Of a stretch of 24,417 bases of DNA, positions 13,125-21,287 are shown piece by piece (the first letter of the stretch is position 1; every line of letters begins with the position of its first letter). This DNA comes from Kiritimatiellia bacterium (lineage in GTDB: Bacteria > Verrucomicrobiota > Kiritimatiellia > RFP12 > UBA1067): positions 1 to 24,417 of the forward strand of contig JAFPNP010000187.1 in NCBI GenBank assembly GCA_017411125.1, given 5' to 3'. Under the pieces are notes generated by a model. That model did no database searches, was not told where the DNA came from, and worked only from the letters and a program-made list of their open reading frames with translations. Position numbers and translations under genes: made by a program.

Positions 13125-14675
13125 ATGGCAGAGCAACTCAGAACGCCGCCGCACAGCGCGGAGGCGGAGCGCGGAATCATCGGCTCCATCCTGCTGGACA
13201 CGACGATGGGCGACGACGCCCGCGTGCTCGATCTATGCCAGGCGCGCGGCCTCACGCCGGAGTCTTTCTACGAACCGCGCAACCGGATATTCTTCGAGAC
13301 GTTCCGCGAGATGAGCGGCACGTCCGTGCCGATCGACGCCGTCACGCTGACGAACCACCTCCGCGCCAAGGGGCGGCTGGAGCAGGTCGGCGGCATAGCG
13401 GCGATACAGGCCCTCGTGGACAACACGCCCACCTCCGCCCACGCCGAGTACTACATCGACATCGTGCGCCAGAAGCATCTTCTGCGCACGATGATACAGC
13501 GCGCCCGCGAGACGGAGGAGCGGTGCTTCGACGACGCGCAGTCCGCCGACGCGGACATTCTCCTCGGCGAAGTGGAGAAGAGTTTTCTCGACATCGGCGG
13601 GTCTAACAGCGTGCGCATGGACTGGAAGGTCGCCGTCGAGAACACCTTGAAGGCCATGGACCGCCTCTTCGACGGTGGCGCGGGGCAGTTCGATGGGCTT
13701 TCCACTGGATTCAAGTACCTCGACGAGAAGCTGATGGGCCTCAAGGGCGGCGACATGATCGTCGTCGCCGCCCGTCCTTCCGTGGGCAAGACGTCGCTCG
13801 CCATGAACATCGCGGAGTGCATCGCGATGGGCCAGGACATAAACGGAGCGCCGACGCGCTGCGACAACGGCAAGAAGCATCCCGTGCTCATATTCTCGCT
13901 AGAAATGAGCACCGAGTCGCTCGCCAAGCGAATGCTCGCCGGCCGCGCAGGCGTGAACACGTGGCGGCTCCAGCGCGGTTTGATGGCGCGCGAGGAGCGC
14001 ATCGACGCGAGCCAGCGGCTCATGACTGCGGCGAACGCCCTGCGCGGAGCGCCGATCTACATAGACGACACGAGCGCCCTCGACGTCTCGGACATGCGAG
14101 CCCGCGCCCGCCGCATGAAGCGCACGCACGGCATCGAACTGATCGTGATAGACTACCTCCAGCTCTGCAACTGCCGCGAGTACGCCAGACAGGGCCGACA
14201 GCTCGAAACGTCGCGCATCTCCGGCCAGATCAAGGCGATGGCGAAGGAGCTGAAGGTGCCGGTGATCGTCCTTTCCCAGCTTTCGCGCGGCAACGAGCAG
14301 CGCGGGGACAAGGAGGAGACGCCGAAACTTTCCGACCTGCGCGATTCCGGCGCGATCGAGCAGGACGCCGACGTCGTGTTTCTTCTCCGGCGTCCATGCC
14401 GTTCCAAGACCGCCCAGTGGCACGACGACGAGCTGCTTGCGATCGTGGACGTCGCCAAGCACCGCAACGGCGAGACGGGCGAGGTGGACCTCAACTTCTT
14501 CAAAGAAGGCACGCGTTTCGGCGACCGCAAGCCGGGCACGCGCGGCAAGTCGCAGACGGACGCCGAAACGGCGGAGGCCGACGCCGCCACGGCCCAAGAA
14601 GTTGTCGAACCGCCGCCGGACGCCCCGTTCGCGGACCAGCAGCCGGTTTCGCTCGTGCAGGACATAATGATATAG
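13125..14675 (+). CDS. dnaB: Replicative DNA helicase DnaB
   Basis: Hexameric 5'-3' helicase of the replication fork. 516 residues. The N-terminal DnaG-interacting domain covers about 5-150 (HSAEAERGIIGSIL ... TLTNHLRAKG...GGIAAIQAL). After a linker, the RecA-like domain carries Walker A ARPSVGKTS (216-224), Walker B LIVIDYLQL (about 340), SQLSRGNEQR and LSDLRDSGAIEQDADVV. There is a modest Cys-containing loop after Walker A (about 236-258: GAPTRCDNGKKHP) longer than in E. coli, and an acidic, low-complexity tail of about 45 residues ending QDIMI. No intein. ATG is 1 base after the argJ stop, so translation is probably coupled. Confidence 0.95.
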   Translation: MAEQLRTPPHSAEAERGIIGSILLDTTMGDDARVLDLCQARGLTPESFYEPRNRIFFETFREMSGTSVPIDAVTLTNHLRAKGRLEQVGGIAAIQALVDNTPTSAHAEYYIDIVRQKHLLRTMIQRARETEERCFDDAQSADADILLGEVEKSFLDIGGSNSVRMDWKVAVENTLKAMDRLFDGGAGQFDGLSTGFKYLDEKLMGLKGGDMIVVAARPSVGKTSLAMNIAECIAMGQDINGAPTRCDNGKKHPVLIFSLEMSTESLAKRMLAGRAGVNTWRLQRGLMAREERIDASQRLMTAANALRGAPIYIDDTSALDVSDMRARARRMKRTHGIELIVIDYLQLCNCREYARQGRQLETSRISGQIKAMAKELKVPVIVLSQLSRGNEQRGDKEETPKLSDLRDSGAIEQDADVVFLLRRPCRSKTAQWHDDELLAIVDVAKHRNGETGEVDLNFFKEGTRFGDRKPGTRGKSQTDAETAEADAATAQEVVEPPPDAPFADQQPVSLVQDIMI

Positions 14676-14683
14676 GCTTCGTC

Positions 14684-15379
14684 ATGCTCCACGTCGTCGC
14701 AACGCCAATCGGAAACCTAGGAGACCTCTCGCCGCGCGCTCTCGAGGCGTTCAAGGGCGCGTCGCTCATCGCGTGCGAGGATACGCGCCGCACGTGGCAG
14801 CTCCTTTCGCACTTCGGCGTGCCGCGCCCCGAAATGGTAAGCTACCGACAGGGCAACGAGGAGAGAGTGGCGCGCCATGTGATCGAGGCGGCGACGTCCG
14901 GGCGCGAGGTAGTGCTGGCGTCGGACGGCGGCTATCCGGCGATTTCCGATCCGGGCTACCGTCTCGTGCGGATGTGCGCGCAGGAAGGCGTGCCGTTCGA
15001 CGTGCTGCCCGGGGCGAGCGCGGTGAACGTGGCGCTCGTAATGAGCGGCCTCCCGACCAGTTCCTTCACGTTCAAGGGCTTTCCGCCGCGGGGTCCGGGG
15101 GCTCTGCGCAACTGGTTCGCGGCCGAGAAAGACGCCGAACACACTTTGATATGCTTCGAATCGCCGTTTCGCATTGGCCAGACGCTCCGGGCGGCGTTCG
15201 AGGTTCTGGGTGACCGCGAAGCGGCGGTCTGCATCGAACTGACCAAGTTGCACGAAAGGGTGGAGCGCGGTTATCTTTCCGACCTTGCGGACGAGTTTGG
15301 GAATGCTAAGGTGAAGGGCGAGGTGGCGTTCGTCGTGGCGGGCGCGAATCCCAAGTTTACGAGGCCGGCGCAGGCCTGA
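14684..15379 (+). CDS. rsmI: 16S rRNA (cytidine-1402-2'-O)-methyltransferase RsmI, short form
   Basis: Uses SAM to methylate the ribose of C1402 in the decoding centre of 16S rRNA. The start at 14684 gives the family opening MLHVVATPIGNLGDLSPRA. CEDTRRT (31-37), SDGGYPAISDPG, PGASAVNVAL and FESPFRI are all present. At 231 residues it is about 55 shorter than E. coli RsmI; the missing part is the C-terminal helical extension, which many RsmI proteins lack. The frame is open far upstream inside dnaB, but those codons are a shadow. No good SD; the start lies 8 bases after the dnaB stop, so coupled translation is likely. Confidence 0.92.
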   Translation: MLHVVATPIGNLGDLSPRALEAFKGASLIACEDTRRTWQLLSHFGVPRPEMVSYRQGNEERVARHVIEAATSGREVVLASDGGYPAISDPGYRLVRMCAQEGVPFDVLPGASAVNVALVMSGLPTSSFTFKGFPPRGPGALRNWFAAEKDAEHTLICFESPFRIGQTLRAAFEVLGDREAAVCIELTKLHERVERGYLSDLADEFGNAKVKGEVAFVVAGANPKFTRPAQA

Positions 15380-15394
15380 CGCCTTGTTCCGGCA

Positions 15395-15471
15395 TGGTGG
15401 GACAGGGGAGACTCGAACTCCCAACCCCCGGTTTAGGAAACCAGTGCTCTGTCCAGTTGAGCTACTGTCCC
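15395..15471 (-). tRNA. tRNA-Arg (anticodon CCU)
   Basis: Full cloverleaf on the - strand: acceptor GGGACAG/CTGTCCC, D-arm GCTC/GAGC, anticodon stem CTGGT/ACCGG with loop TTCCTAA (anticodon CCT, reading AGG), variable GGGTT, T-arm GGGAG-TTCGAGT-CTCCC, discriminator A. CCA is encoded (15397-15395). The gene is convergent with rsmI, ending 15 bases from its stop, and divergent from the tadC-like operon; a TATCAT at 15492-15487 could be its -10. Confidence 0.95.
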
Positions 15472-15504
15472 GCGCGGATGCGCAATATGATATCAAATAT
15501 GCGC

Positions 15505-15533
15505 TTCACATGCTAGGGGTTATTTGGTAAAAT
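15505..15533 (+). promoter_or_regulatory. Promoter of the TadC-FHA-PEGA operon
   Basis: TTCACA (15505-15510), 17 bases, TAAAAT (15528-15533) with TGG extension. It lies in the 91-base gap between the tRNA 5' end and the first gene. The predicted transcript start near 15540 rules out a start codon at 15524 and supports ATG 15563. Confidence 0.65.
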
Positions 15534-15562
15534 CTTTCGCAAGGAGAAGACAGGATTTTACG

Positions 15563-16483
15563 ATGTCATTGCTTGAGACAGGAGCGATTGCGTGCTGGGC
15601 GCTTTGCGGCGCCGGGATTGCCGCCTACGCGGCGTCGGTCGCGCGAGAGATAACCTACGTGACGCTTGCGGACGGACGCCGCGCGCGCCGCGACCTCCCG
15701 CTCGTGATCCGGCTTCTGCTGCCGCTTGCGCCGAACCTGCGGCGCATGGCCTCCGCGCGGCAATTCGCCGCCACGCGCGTCGCCGCCGACAGGATGATCG
15801 TCTCCGCCGGGCTGGACGGTTTGCTCACTGGGACGGATTTCGTGGCGCTCAAGTTTCTCTCTCCACTTGTGTGCGGGTCTTTGTGGGCGGCGTTGATGTT
15901 CCTGTTTTCCGGCCTTCTCGGCGACGATTCCGTCATTGCGGAAAACTGCGTGCTGTTTTCCCTTGCAGGCGTGCTGTTGTTCTACGCGTATCCGCTGATG
16001 TGGCTGCGCGGCGCGGTGAAGCGCAGGCACGCTTCGATAGTGCGCGCGCTGCCTTTCGTGCTGGATCTGCTCACGCTCAGCGTCGAAGCGGGCATGGATT
16101 TCATGAGCGCCCTCCAGCGCAACTGCGATCGGCGGAAGCTCGATCCGCTCAACGAGGAGCTCATACGCATGACGTGCGAGATACAGGTCGGCACGCCGCG
16201 CCGCGTTGCGCTCAGGAACATGGCCGATCGCGTGCGCCAGCCGGATCTGCGGAGCGTCGCGCACGCGCTCGTGCAGGCGGACGAGCTTGGCGTATCTATC
16301 GGTTCTATACTTCGCATACAGGCCGACCAGCTGCGGGGGCGGCGTTTCGACCGGGCCGAGAAGCTGGCCAACGAGGCTCCAGTGAAGATGCTCGGGCCGT
16401 TGATGCTATGCATATTTCCGTCCGTGTTTCTGGTCCTTCTCGGACCGATCATAAGCCAGGTAGTCAAGGACATGTCTATATGA
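15563..16483 (+). CDS. tadC: TadC-like type II secretion F-domain membrane protein
   Basis: 306 residues from ATG 15563, which fits the promoter position and an ACAGGA site 8 bases upstream. Hydrophobic segments lie at about 5-25, 90-115, 120-148 and 275-300. The middle carries the T2SSF signature of Tad inner-membrane platforms (ALPFVLDLLTLSVEAGMDFM, then a Leu-rich helix and DELGVSIGSILRIQAD, about 160-265). In Tad pilus machines TadC pairs with TadB as the base on which the TadA ATPase works. Here no tadA ATPase, tadB, cpaA-C or pilin gene is present, so it is an orphan in this window or the tail of a split locus. The stop overlaps the FHA gene start (ATGA). Confidence 0.82.
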   Translation: MSLLETGAIACWALCGAGIAAYAASVAREITYVTLADGRRARRDLPLVIRLLLPLAPNLRRMASARQFAATRVAADRMIVSAGLDGLLTGTDFVALKFLSPLVCGSLWAALMFLFSGLLGDDSVIAENCVLFSLAGVLLFYAYPLMWLRGAVKRRHASIVRALPFVLDLLTLSVEAGMDFMSALQRNCDRRKLDPLNEELIRMTCEIQVGTPRRVALRNMADRVRQPDLRSVAHALVQADELGVSIGSILRIQADQLRGRRFDRAEKLANEAPVKMLGPLMLCIFPSVFLVLLGPIISQVVKDMSI

Positions 16484-17823
16484 GTACGCAATTCGAACTA
16501 GTCGCGGTGGAGGGCCCGGCGAAGGGCCGCCGGTTCTCCGTGGGCGCCGGCGGAATGCGGCTGGGGCGTTCGTCGGCCTGCGAGATAACGGTGCCCGATC
16601 CAGAACTGTCGCGCACGCACTGCCTTTTCGAGGTGCGCGAAGGCGCGTTGTGGGTGACGGATCTCGTCAGCGCCAACGGCACCTGCGTGAATGGCGAGAA
16701 GCTGGAGGCCGCCCCGCGCAGGCTGTCGCCGGGCGACAGTGTCTCGGCGGGCAGGAACCGGTTTTCCGTGAAGGAGGCCGACGACGATCCGGCGGTTACG
16801 GGGAAGATAGACCTGGGACTTGGCAAAAAAGATCCGCAATGGGATGGAAAAGCGTCTGCGGACGGTGGCGACGCAGGCAAGACGCAGTCTTTGAGATACG
16901 TGCTGTGGGGTGTGGCGGCGGTGTCGATATGCGTGTCCGCCGCGTTGTTTATCTTGCCTCCGCCCGTCGTGACCGGCGGCGCCGCGCAGGATGACGCGGT
17001 GGGGCGCGAGGTCGCCGCCGAGGAGGACAAGCTGCTGTCGTTTTCGTTCGAGAGGGTGGAGGCGAGCGCCGACGCCGTGTTCCGCTACGCACTGTCTTAC
17101 GACGGCAATGCGTTCAACGTGCAGATAGACGACGTTCATGGCGCGGACGACGCGAAGATGAACAGGTATCTCGTGAAAACGGAGGCGGCCGACGACGAAG
17201 ACCGCAGGCGAATGGCCGAAATCCTCGGTTCGCGCGAGCTGTACAGACTCGCCCGCGAATACAACGGGATGCCGCTCGCCCCCAATACGCTGCAGTCCAT
17301 CTCCCTGCATGTCGTGCGCAGCGCGCGGGTGTTCGATGTCTCGGTCGAGAACAAGGAACCGCCGGAAGTGCTGCGCGTGGTGGCTGAGAAACTGAACGAG
17401 TTCGCGAAGACGAGATTTTCGATGTGGGCGATACAGTACTCTGTCGAGGATCTGATTGCGAAGAGCGCAGAGGCGCGCCGCGCCGGCGACGTGAAGTGGG
17501 ACGAGCGCGACGTCGCCCACGGAAATCTCGCAGAGGCGCTCAAGAACTATTCTCTTGCGACGGAGCTGCTGGATACGGTGAACCCAAAGCCCGCCGACTA
17601 CAGGGCTCTGGAGGAGCGGCGCCGCGAGGCGAAGAAGGAGCTTGACCGCCGGTTCGCCGAACAGCGTTTCCGTGCCGACCAGGTGATCAACATGAAGGAC
17701 TGGAACGCCGCCCGGCGCGAACTGCGCGTTCTGTGCGAAATGATTCCCGATACAGAGGACAGGCGCCACCGCGACGCCGCCGCGCAGCTGCGGAACGTGG
17801 AGATGAGGAGCAAGAGAAGATGA
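16480..17823 (+). CDS. FHA-domain protein with single membrane segment and large C-terminal domain
   Basis: 447 residues. The FHA domain at about 5-98 keeps the phosphothreonine-binding set GRS (29-31), SRTH (44-47) and SANG (64-67). A Gly/Asp-rich linker and one membrane segment (about 139-161) follow. Past the membrane is an unrecognised domain of about 200 residues, then a charged helical coiled-coil tail (about 345-447, ALEERRREAKKEL...). The FHA head would face the cytoplasm and could read Ser/Thr kinase marks; no kinase is nearby. FHA proteins are common at Tad and type VI loci. ATGA overlaps at both ends (with tadC and with the PEGA gene) suggest stoichiometric coupled synthesis. The start at 16480 is fixed by that overlap and by the FHA domain. 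Confidence 0.82.
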   Translation: MSTQFELVAVEGPAKGRRFSVGAGGMRLGRSSACEITVPDPELSRTHCLFEVREGALWVTDLVSANGTCVNGEKLEAAPRRLSPGDSVSAGRNRFSVKEADDDPAVTGKIDLGLGKKDPQWDGKASADGGDAGKTQSLRYVLWGVAAVSICVSAALFILPPPVVTGGAAQDDAVGREVAAEEDKLLSFSFERVEASADAVFRYALSYDGNAFNVQIDDVHGADDAKMNRYLVKTEAADDEDRRRMAEILGSRELYRLAREYNGMPLAPNTLQSISLHVVRSARVFDVSVENKEPPEVLRVVAEKLNEFAKTRFSMWAIQYSVEDLIAKSAEARRAGDVKWDERDVAHGNLAEALKNYSLATELLDTVNPKPADYRALEERRREAKKELDRRFAEQRFRADQVINMKDWNAARRELRVLCEMIPDTEDRRHRDAAAQLRNVEMRSKRR

Positions 17824-19148
17824 ATTTCAGAAAGACGGCATTTTGCATTCTGGCGGCGTCCGCGCTGCTCGCCGGTGCGGACACGGCGCCGCTGCGGCTC
17901 GATGTGACCGGACGCCCCGACGGGGCGAAGGTGTTTGTGGACGGCACGCTGCGCGGGTCGCTCAACAATTCTGCGCCGTGCACGGTGATGCCGCTCGCCG
18001 CCGGGCGGCACCTTCTGCACGTCGAGGCGCCGGGGTTCCGCCCGTTCGACGCGTACGTGCGCCTGGACGAGGCGGCGGGATACGTGACGAAGGCCGTGGA
18101 TCTCGAAGCGGAGCATGGAATCGTGCTGCTGAAGACGACTCCCGCTGGCGCCACGGTGACCAGCGAAGGGAGCGTTGCGGGCACGACGCCGCTGCTGTTG
18201 ACATCTCTTGTGTGCGGGCGCAAGTACGCATTCGATTTTACTCTCAACGGTTATCAGCGCAAGCGTGTGGAGGTGGCCGTGGAGAACAGGAGGCCGATCG
18301 TGCGCAGCGAGGAGCTTGTGCTCGATTCCGGCCTGATCACGTGCATCACGAAGCCGGCCGGCGCCAAGGTGCTTGTGGACGGAATCGAGAGGGGCGCGAC
18401 GCCCGTGGAGGTGATGGTCCCGCGCGGCGGTGCGGAGCTGGTCGTACGCCTCGACGGATACAAGGACGTCGTCCGGCGCGTCAGGATGGTTGCCGGCGAG
18501 AAGCAGACGGTTTCGATCGACATGGAGGGGCTTGCCGCCAGGCTCAAGATCGTCACCGATCCGGAGCAGGCAAAGGTCTATGTGGATGGAGACTACCGTG
18601 GCAAGTCGCCTGTGGAACTTGACGACGTCAAGCCGGGAAAGCACGATGTGCGCGTCGAGCTGGAGGGCTATGCCTCGTCCGAACGCACGGTCGAACTGCA
18701 GAACGGAGGCGAGGCCACGGAGAGGTTCTCCTTGGCGAACGTGCTCGGACGGCTGGAAATCGTAACGTCTCCGCCCGGCGCGAAGGTGTTTGTCGACGGC
18801 AAGGCGGTCGGCGTCACCGGCAGGGTCGGCGACGCCACGCGCTCGAAGATACTTATGGTCGAGAAGGTTGTCGCGGGCGAACATGCCGTGGGCGTCCAGC
18901 TTGACGGGTACTTCGACGTGTCCCTGAAGGTGGAGATCGGGGCCAAGGAGACGAAACAGGTGTTTGTTCCGCTCAAAAGAAGTTTCACGCCCGACACGGA
19001 GATAGACCTCAGCAGCGGCACGAAGGTGCGCGGCGTGCTTGTGCAGAAGCAGACCACGCCCCAGCAGGTCGTGCTTGAAACGCGTCCGGGCGTGTTCCGG
19101 ACAATTCCGCGCAGCACGATACGCAAGATTGCGCCTTTTTCGAAATGA
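17820..19148 (+). CDS. Exported protein with five PEGA repeats
   Basis: 442 residues with a signal peptide (FRKTAFCILAASALLAGA). Five PEGA-type beta modules follow, at about 25-95, 100-170, 178-235, 239-296 and 299-370. They are recognised by recurring PxGAKVxVDG, a G-x-TP or KSPVEL step, and an LDGY or LEGY turn. Modules 1 and 2 are the most diverged (ending APGF and LNGY). A C-terminal piece (about 375-442) reads FTPDTEIDL...VVLETRPGVFRTIPRSTIRKI and is not assigned. PEGA modules are thought to bind surface or wall polymers and often sit with FHA or kinase proteins. Its stop overlaps the tlyA start (ATGA), and its start overlaps the FHA stop. Periplasmic partner of the FHA/TadC pair is my inference. 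Confidence 0.85.
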   Translation: MNFRKTAFCILAASALLAGADTAPLRLDVTGRPDGAKVFVDGTLRGSLNNSAPCTVMPLAAGRHLLHVEAPGFRPFDAYVRLDEAAGYVTKAVDLEAEHGIVLLKTTPAGATVTSEGSVAGTTPLLLTSLVCGRKYAFDFTLNGYQRKRVEVAVENRRPIVRSEELVLDSGLITCITKPAGAKVLVDGIERGATPVEVMVPRGGAELVVRLDGYKDVVRRVRMVAGEKQTVSIDMEGLAARLKIVTDPEQAKVYVDGDYRGKSPVELDDVKPGKHDVRVELEGYASSERTVELQNGGEATERFSLANVLGRLEIVTSPPGAKVFVDGKAVGVTGRVGDATRSKILMVEKVVAGEHAVGVQLDGYFDVSLKVEIGAKETKQVFVPLKRSFTPDTEIDLSSGTKVRGVLVQKQTTPQQVVLETRPGVFRTIPRSTIRKIAPFSK

Positions 19149-19882
19149 GCAGAATGCGTCTTGACCAGCTGCTTGTCGCGCGCGGACTGGCCGCGTCGCG
19201 CGCGGTTGCGCAGGCGCTTGTGTTGGAAGGCAAGGTGCGTGTGGCGGGGCAGGTGGAGCGCAAGGCCGCGAAGTCGCTGCCGGAGGACGCCGAAGTTGCG
19301 GTTGAATCTCCGCCGCGTTTCGTTTCGCGCGGCGGCGAGAAGCTGGAAGGCGCTTTCGCGGCGTTTCCTGGATGGCGGGTGGAAGGCCTCGTCTGCCTAG
19401 ACGTGGGCAGTTCGACCGGCGGCTTCACCGATTGCCTTCTGCAGCACGGCGCGTCCCGGGTGATGGCCGTCGACGTGGGCACGAACCAGCTTGCGTACAA
19501 GCTGCGCGTCGATCCCCGCGTGTGGGTGCGCGAGAACTTCAATGCGCGGAACATGGCCTGCGATGATTTGCCGGAGCGGCCCGCCCGCGCTGTCACGGAC
19601 GTGAGTTTCATCTCCCTGCGGCTCATACTGCCGCCGATGGTGGATGTGCTTCTTCCGGGCGGCGAAATCGTGTCGCTCGTCAAGCCGCAGTTCGAGGCGG
19701 GAAGGGGGGAGGCGCCGGGAGGCGTGGTGTCCGACCCGGACGTTAGGCGCCGGGCTGTGGACGGCGTGTTGCGTTTCGGGCGGGAGACGCTCGGGCTTGA
19801 ACTGCTCGGCGTTGCGGAATCTCCTCTGCGCGGAAAGGACAAGGGGAACGTGGAGTATCTTGCATGGTGGAGAAAGCAGTGA
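19145..19882 (+). CDS. tlyA: TlyA family rRNA (cytidine-2'-O)-methyltransferase
   Basis: 245 residues, normal for the family. An S4 RNA-binding domain (about 3-60, MRLDQLLVARGLAASRAVAQALV) precedes an FtsJ/RrmJ-type SAM domain with motif I DVGSSTGGFTD (86-96). Lys66 in SRGGEKL, Asp151-region TDVSFISLR and KPQFEAG follow the K-D-K-E arrangement of 2'-O-methyltransferases. TlyA methylates ribose of C1409 in 16S, and in some bacteria C1920 in 23S rRNA; the short-versus-long type was not resolved. The old label haemolysin A is misleading. Overlaps the PEGA gene by ATGA and tadA by 19 bases. Confidence 0.92.
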   Translation: MSRMRLDQLLVARGLAASRAVAQALVLEGKVRVAGQVERKAAKSLPEDAEVAVESPPRFVSRGGEKLEGAFAAFPGWRVEGLVCLDVGSSTGGFTDCLLQHGASRVMAVDVGTNQLAYKLRVDPRVWVRENFNARNMACDDLPERPARAVTDVSFISLRLILPPMVDVLLPGGEIVSLVKPQFEAGRGEAPGGVVSDPDVRRRAVDGVLRFGRETLGLELLGVAESPLRGKDKGNVEYLAWWRKQ

Positions 19883-20406
19883 ACGCCGCGTTCGACGAAT
19901 ATTTCATGCGTATGGCGCTGCGCGAGGCCGAAAAGGCCGCAGCCGACGGCGAGGTGCCGGCTGGGTGCGTCGTGGTGGAGGAGCCGGACGACCCCGATGC
20001 GATTCCGGCGGCGGCCCGCATTCTGGGGAGGGCGCACAACCAGACGGAGATGCTTTCCGACGCCACGGCGCACGCCGAGATGCTCGCACTTTCGTCCGCG
20101 TTCGCGGCGCGCGGCAACTGGCGTCTTGTCCGAACGCGCCTGTACGTCACGAAGGAGCCGTGCCCCATGTGCGCCGGCGCGATCGTGCTGGCTCGCGTCG
20201 GCACTGTCGTATGGGGAGTGGACGACCCCAAGCGTGGTGGCGGGACGGTCTTCGACATCTTCAACCATCCCGGAATAAACCACCACCCTGCAATAGTGCG
20301 CGGCGTGCTGGAGTCGCCTTGCCGGGACGTGCTGGTGTCGTTCTTCCGCAGCCGGCGCGCGGGCAACGGCTCTGCACCGACTTTCAACAACACAACGGAG
20401 GATTGA
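19864..20406 (+). CDS. tadA: tRNA-specific adenosine deaminase TadA
   Basis: Converts A34 to inosine in tRNA-Arg(ACG), allowing it to read CGN codons. It is not the pilus ATPase also called TadA. 180 residues. The zinc/proton-shuttle motif is His70-Ala-Glu72 (ATAHAEMLAL), with Cys100 and Cys103 (EPCPMCAGA). The C-terminal NHH...RGVLESPCRDVL...FFRSRR is typical of TadA and argues against a guanine or CMP deaminase. An acidic insert (EEPDDPDAIP, about 39-48) lengthens the first hairpin. ATG 19864 has GTGGAG 8 bases upstream and overlaps tlyA; GTG 19879, with GGTGGAG 7 bases upstream, is an equal alternative. Confidence 0.9.
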   Translation: MVEKAVNAAFDEYFMRMALREAEKAAADGEVPAGCVVVEEPDDPDAIPAAARILGRAHNQTEMLSDATAHAEMLALSSAFAARGNWRLVRTRLYVTKEPCPMCAGAIVLARVGTVVWGVDDPKRGGGTVFDIFNHPGINHHPAIVRGVLESPCRDVLVSFFRSRRAGNGSAPTFNNTTED

Positions 20407-20408
20407 AC

Positions 20409-21287
20409 ATGGCGGCAACGCTCATCGACGGAAAGAAACTTGCAGCGGAGATGCGTTCGCAAATCGCGGAAGGCGTCGCGCAATTGAAGGCGGAGAAGGG
20501 CGTCACGCCAGGACTCGCCGTGATTCTCGTGGGCGACAACCCGGCGAGCCTTTCATACGTGGCGGCCAAGGAAAAGGCGTGCGCGGAAGCGGGAATGTAT
20601 TCGCGCGAAATCCGGCTGCCGGCTGAGACGCCGGAGTCCGACCTCCTCGCGGAAATCGTCAGGCTCAACGCAGACCCTGCGATACACGGCATTCTCGTGC
20701 AGCTTCCGCTTCCCCGCGGCTTCGACGAGAAGAAGGTGATAGATGCCATTGCGCCGGAAAAGGACGTGGACGGCTTCACGCCGGTGAACGTGGGCAAGAT
20801 GCTCATTGGCGAGGAATGTTTCCTTCCCTGCACGCCGCACGGCATTGTGAAGCTAATCGAGGTGACTGGCATGGACCTTGCCGGAAAGCACGCGGTCGTG
20901 ATCGGGCGTTCCAACATCGTCGGCAAGCCCGTCGCGGTACTGCTTTCGCGCAAGAGCGTGAACGCCACTGTCACCCTGTGCCACACCGGAACGCGCGACG
21001 TGGGCGCGTTCACGCGCACGGCGGACGTCGTGGTCGTGGCCGCCGGACGTCCCGACACGCTCACGGGCGACATGCTCAAGCCCGGCGCCGTCGTGATAGA
21101 CGTGGGCGTGAACCGCGTCCCCGACGCTTCGAAGCCTAAAGGGTACCGCCTCTGCGGCGACGCGGACTTCGAGTCGTGCGCGGCTGTGGCCTCCGCAATC
21201 ACGCCGGTGCCCGGCGGCGTCGGACCGATGACGATCACGATGCTTCTGTGGAACACGCTGGAATCCGCCCGGCGGGCCGCGAAATGA
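20409..21287 (+). CDS. folD: Methylenetetrahydrofolate dehydrogenase / methenyltetrahydrofolate cyclohydrolase FolD
   Basis: Interconverts 5,10-methylene-, methenyl- and 10-formyl-tetrahydrofolate with NADP in the cytoplasm. 292 residues, usual length. Catalytic Tyr50 and Lys54 sit in SYVAAKEKAC at the same numbers as in E. coli. Signature blocks HGILVQLPLP, EKDVDGF, PCTPHGIVKL, VVIGRSNIVGKPVA and TPVPGGVGPMT are all present. ATG 20409 follows GGAGG by 7 bases; the frame is open further upstream, but only as a shadow of tadA and tlyA. The stop overlaps the prenyltransferase start (ATGA). Confidence 0.96.
   Translation: MAATLIDGKKLAAEMRSQIAEGVAQLKAEKGVTPGLAVILVGDNPASLSYVAAKEKACAEAGMYSREIRLPAETPESDLLAEIVRLNADPAIHGILVQLPLPRGFDEKKVIDAIAPEKDVDGFTPVNVGKMLIGEECFLPCTPHGIVKLIEVTGMDLAGKHAVVIGRSNIVGKPVAVLLSRKSVNATVTLCHTGTRDVGAFTRTADVVVVAAGRPDTLTGDMLKPGAVVIDVGVNRVPDASKPKGYRLCGDADFESCAAVASAITPVPGGVGPMTITMLLWNTLESARRAAK

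Noticed and set aside
10863..13610. GGCGGGTCTAAC present at about 10863 and 13597
   Set aside because: A 12-base match inside two coding genes, encoding similar GGSN residues; most likely chance in GC-rich sequence.
13817..14683. Frame open upstream of rsmI, which would make a dnaB-overlapping fusion
   Set aside because: The extra residues are Arg/His/Ala-rich shadow of dnaB; the methyltransferase fold begins cleanly at ATG 14684.
15395..15471. tRNA-Arg as an attachment site for an integrated element
   Set aside because: No integrase, no repeat of the tRNA 3' end nearby, and both neighbours are housekeeping or coherent operon genes.
19864..20406. Link between this tadA and the tadC-like gene 4 kb upstream
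   Set aside because: Only the names agree: this is the zinc tRNA deaminase (HAE, PCxxC), not the pilus ATPase.
19644..20408. Frame open upstream of folD, suggesting a longer FolD
   Set aside because: Shadow of tlyA and tadA; FolD has full length from 20409 with a good SD.
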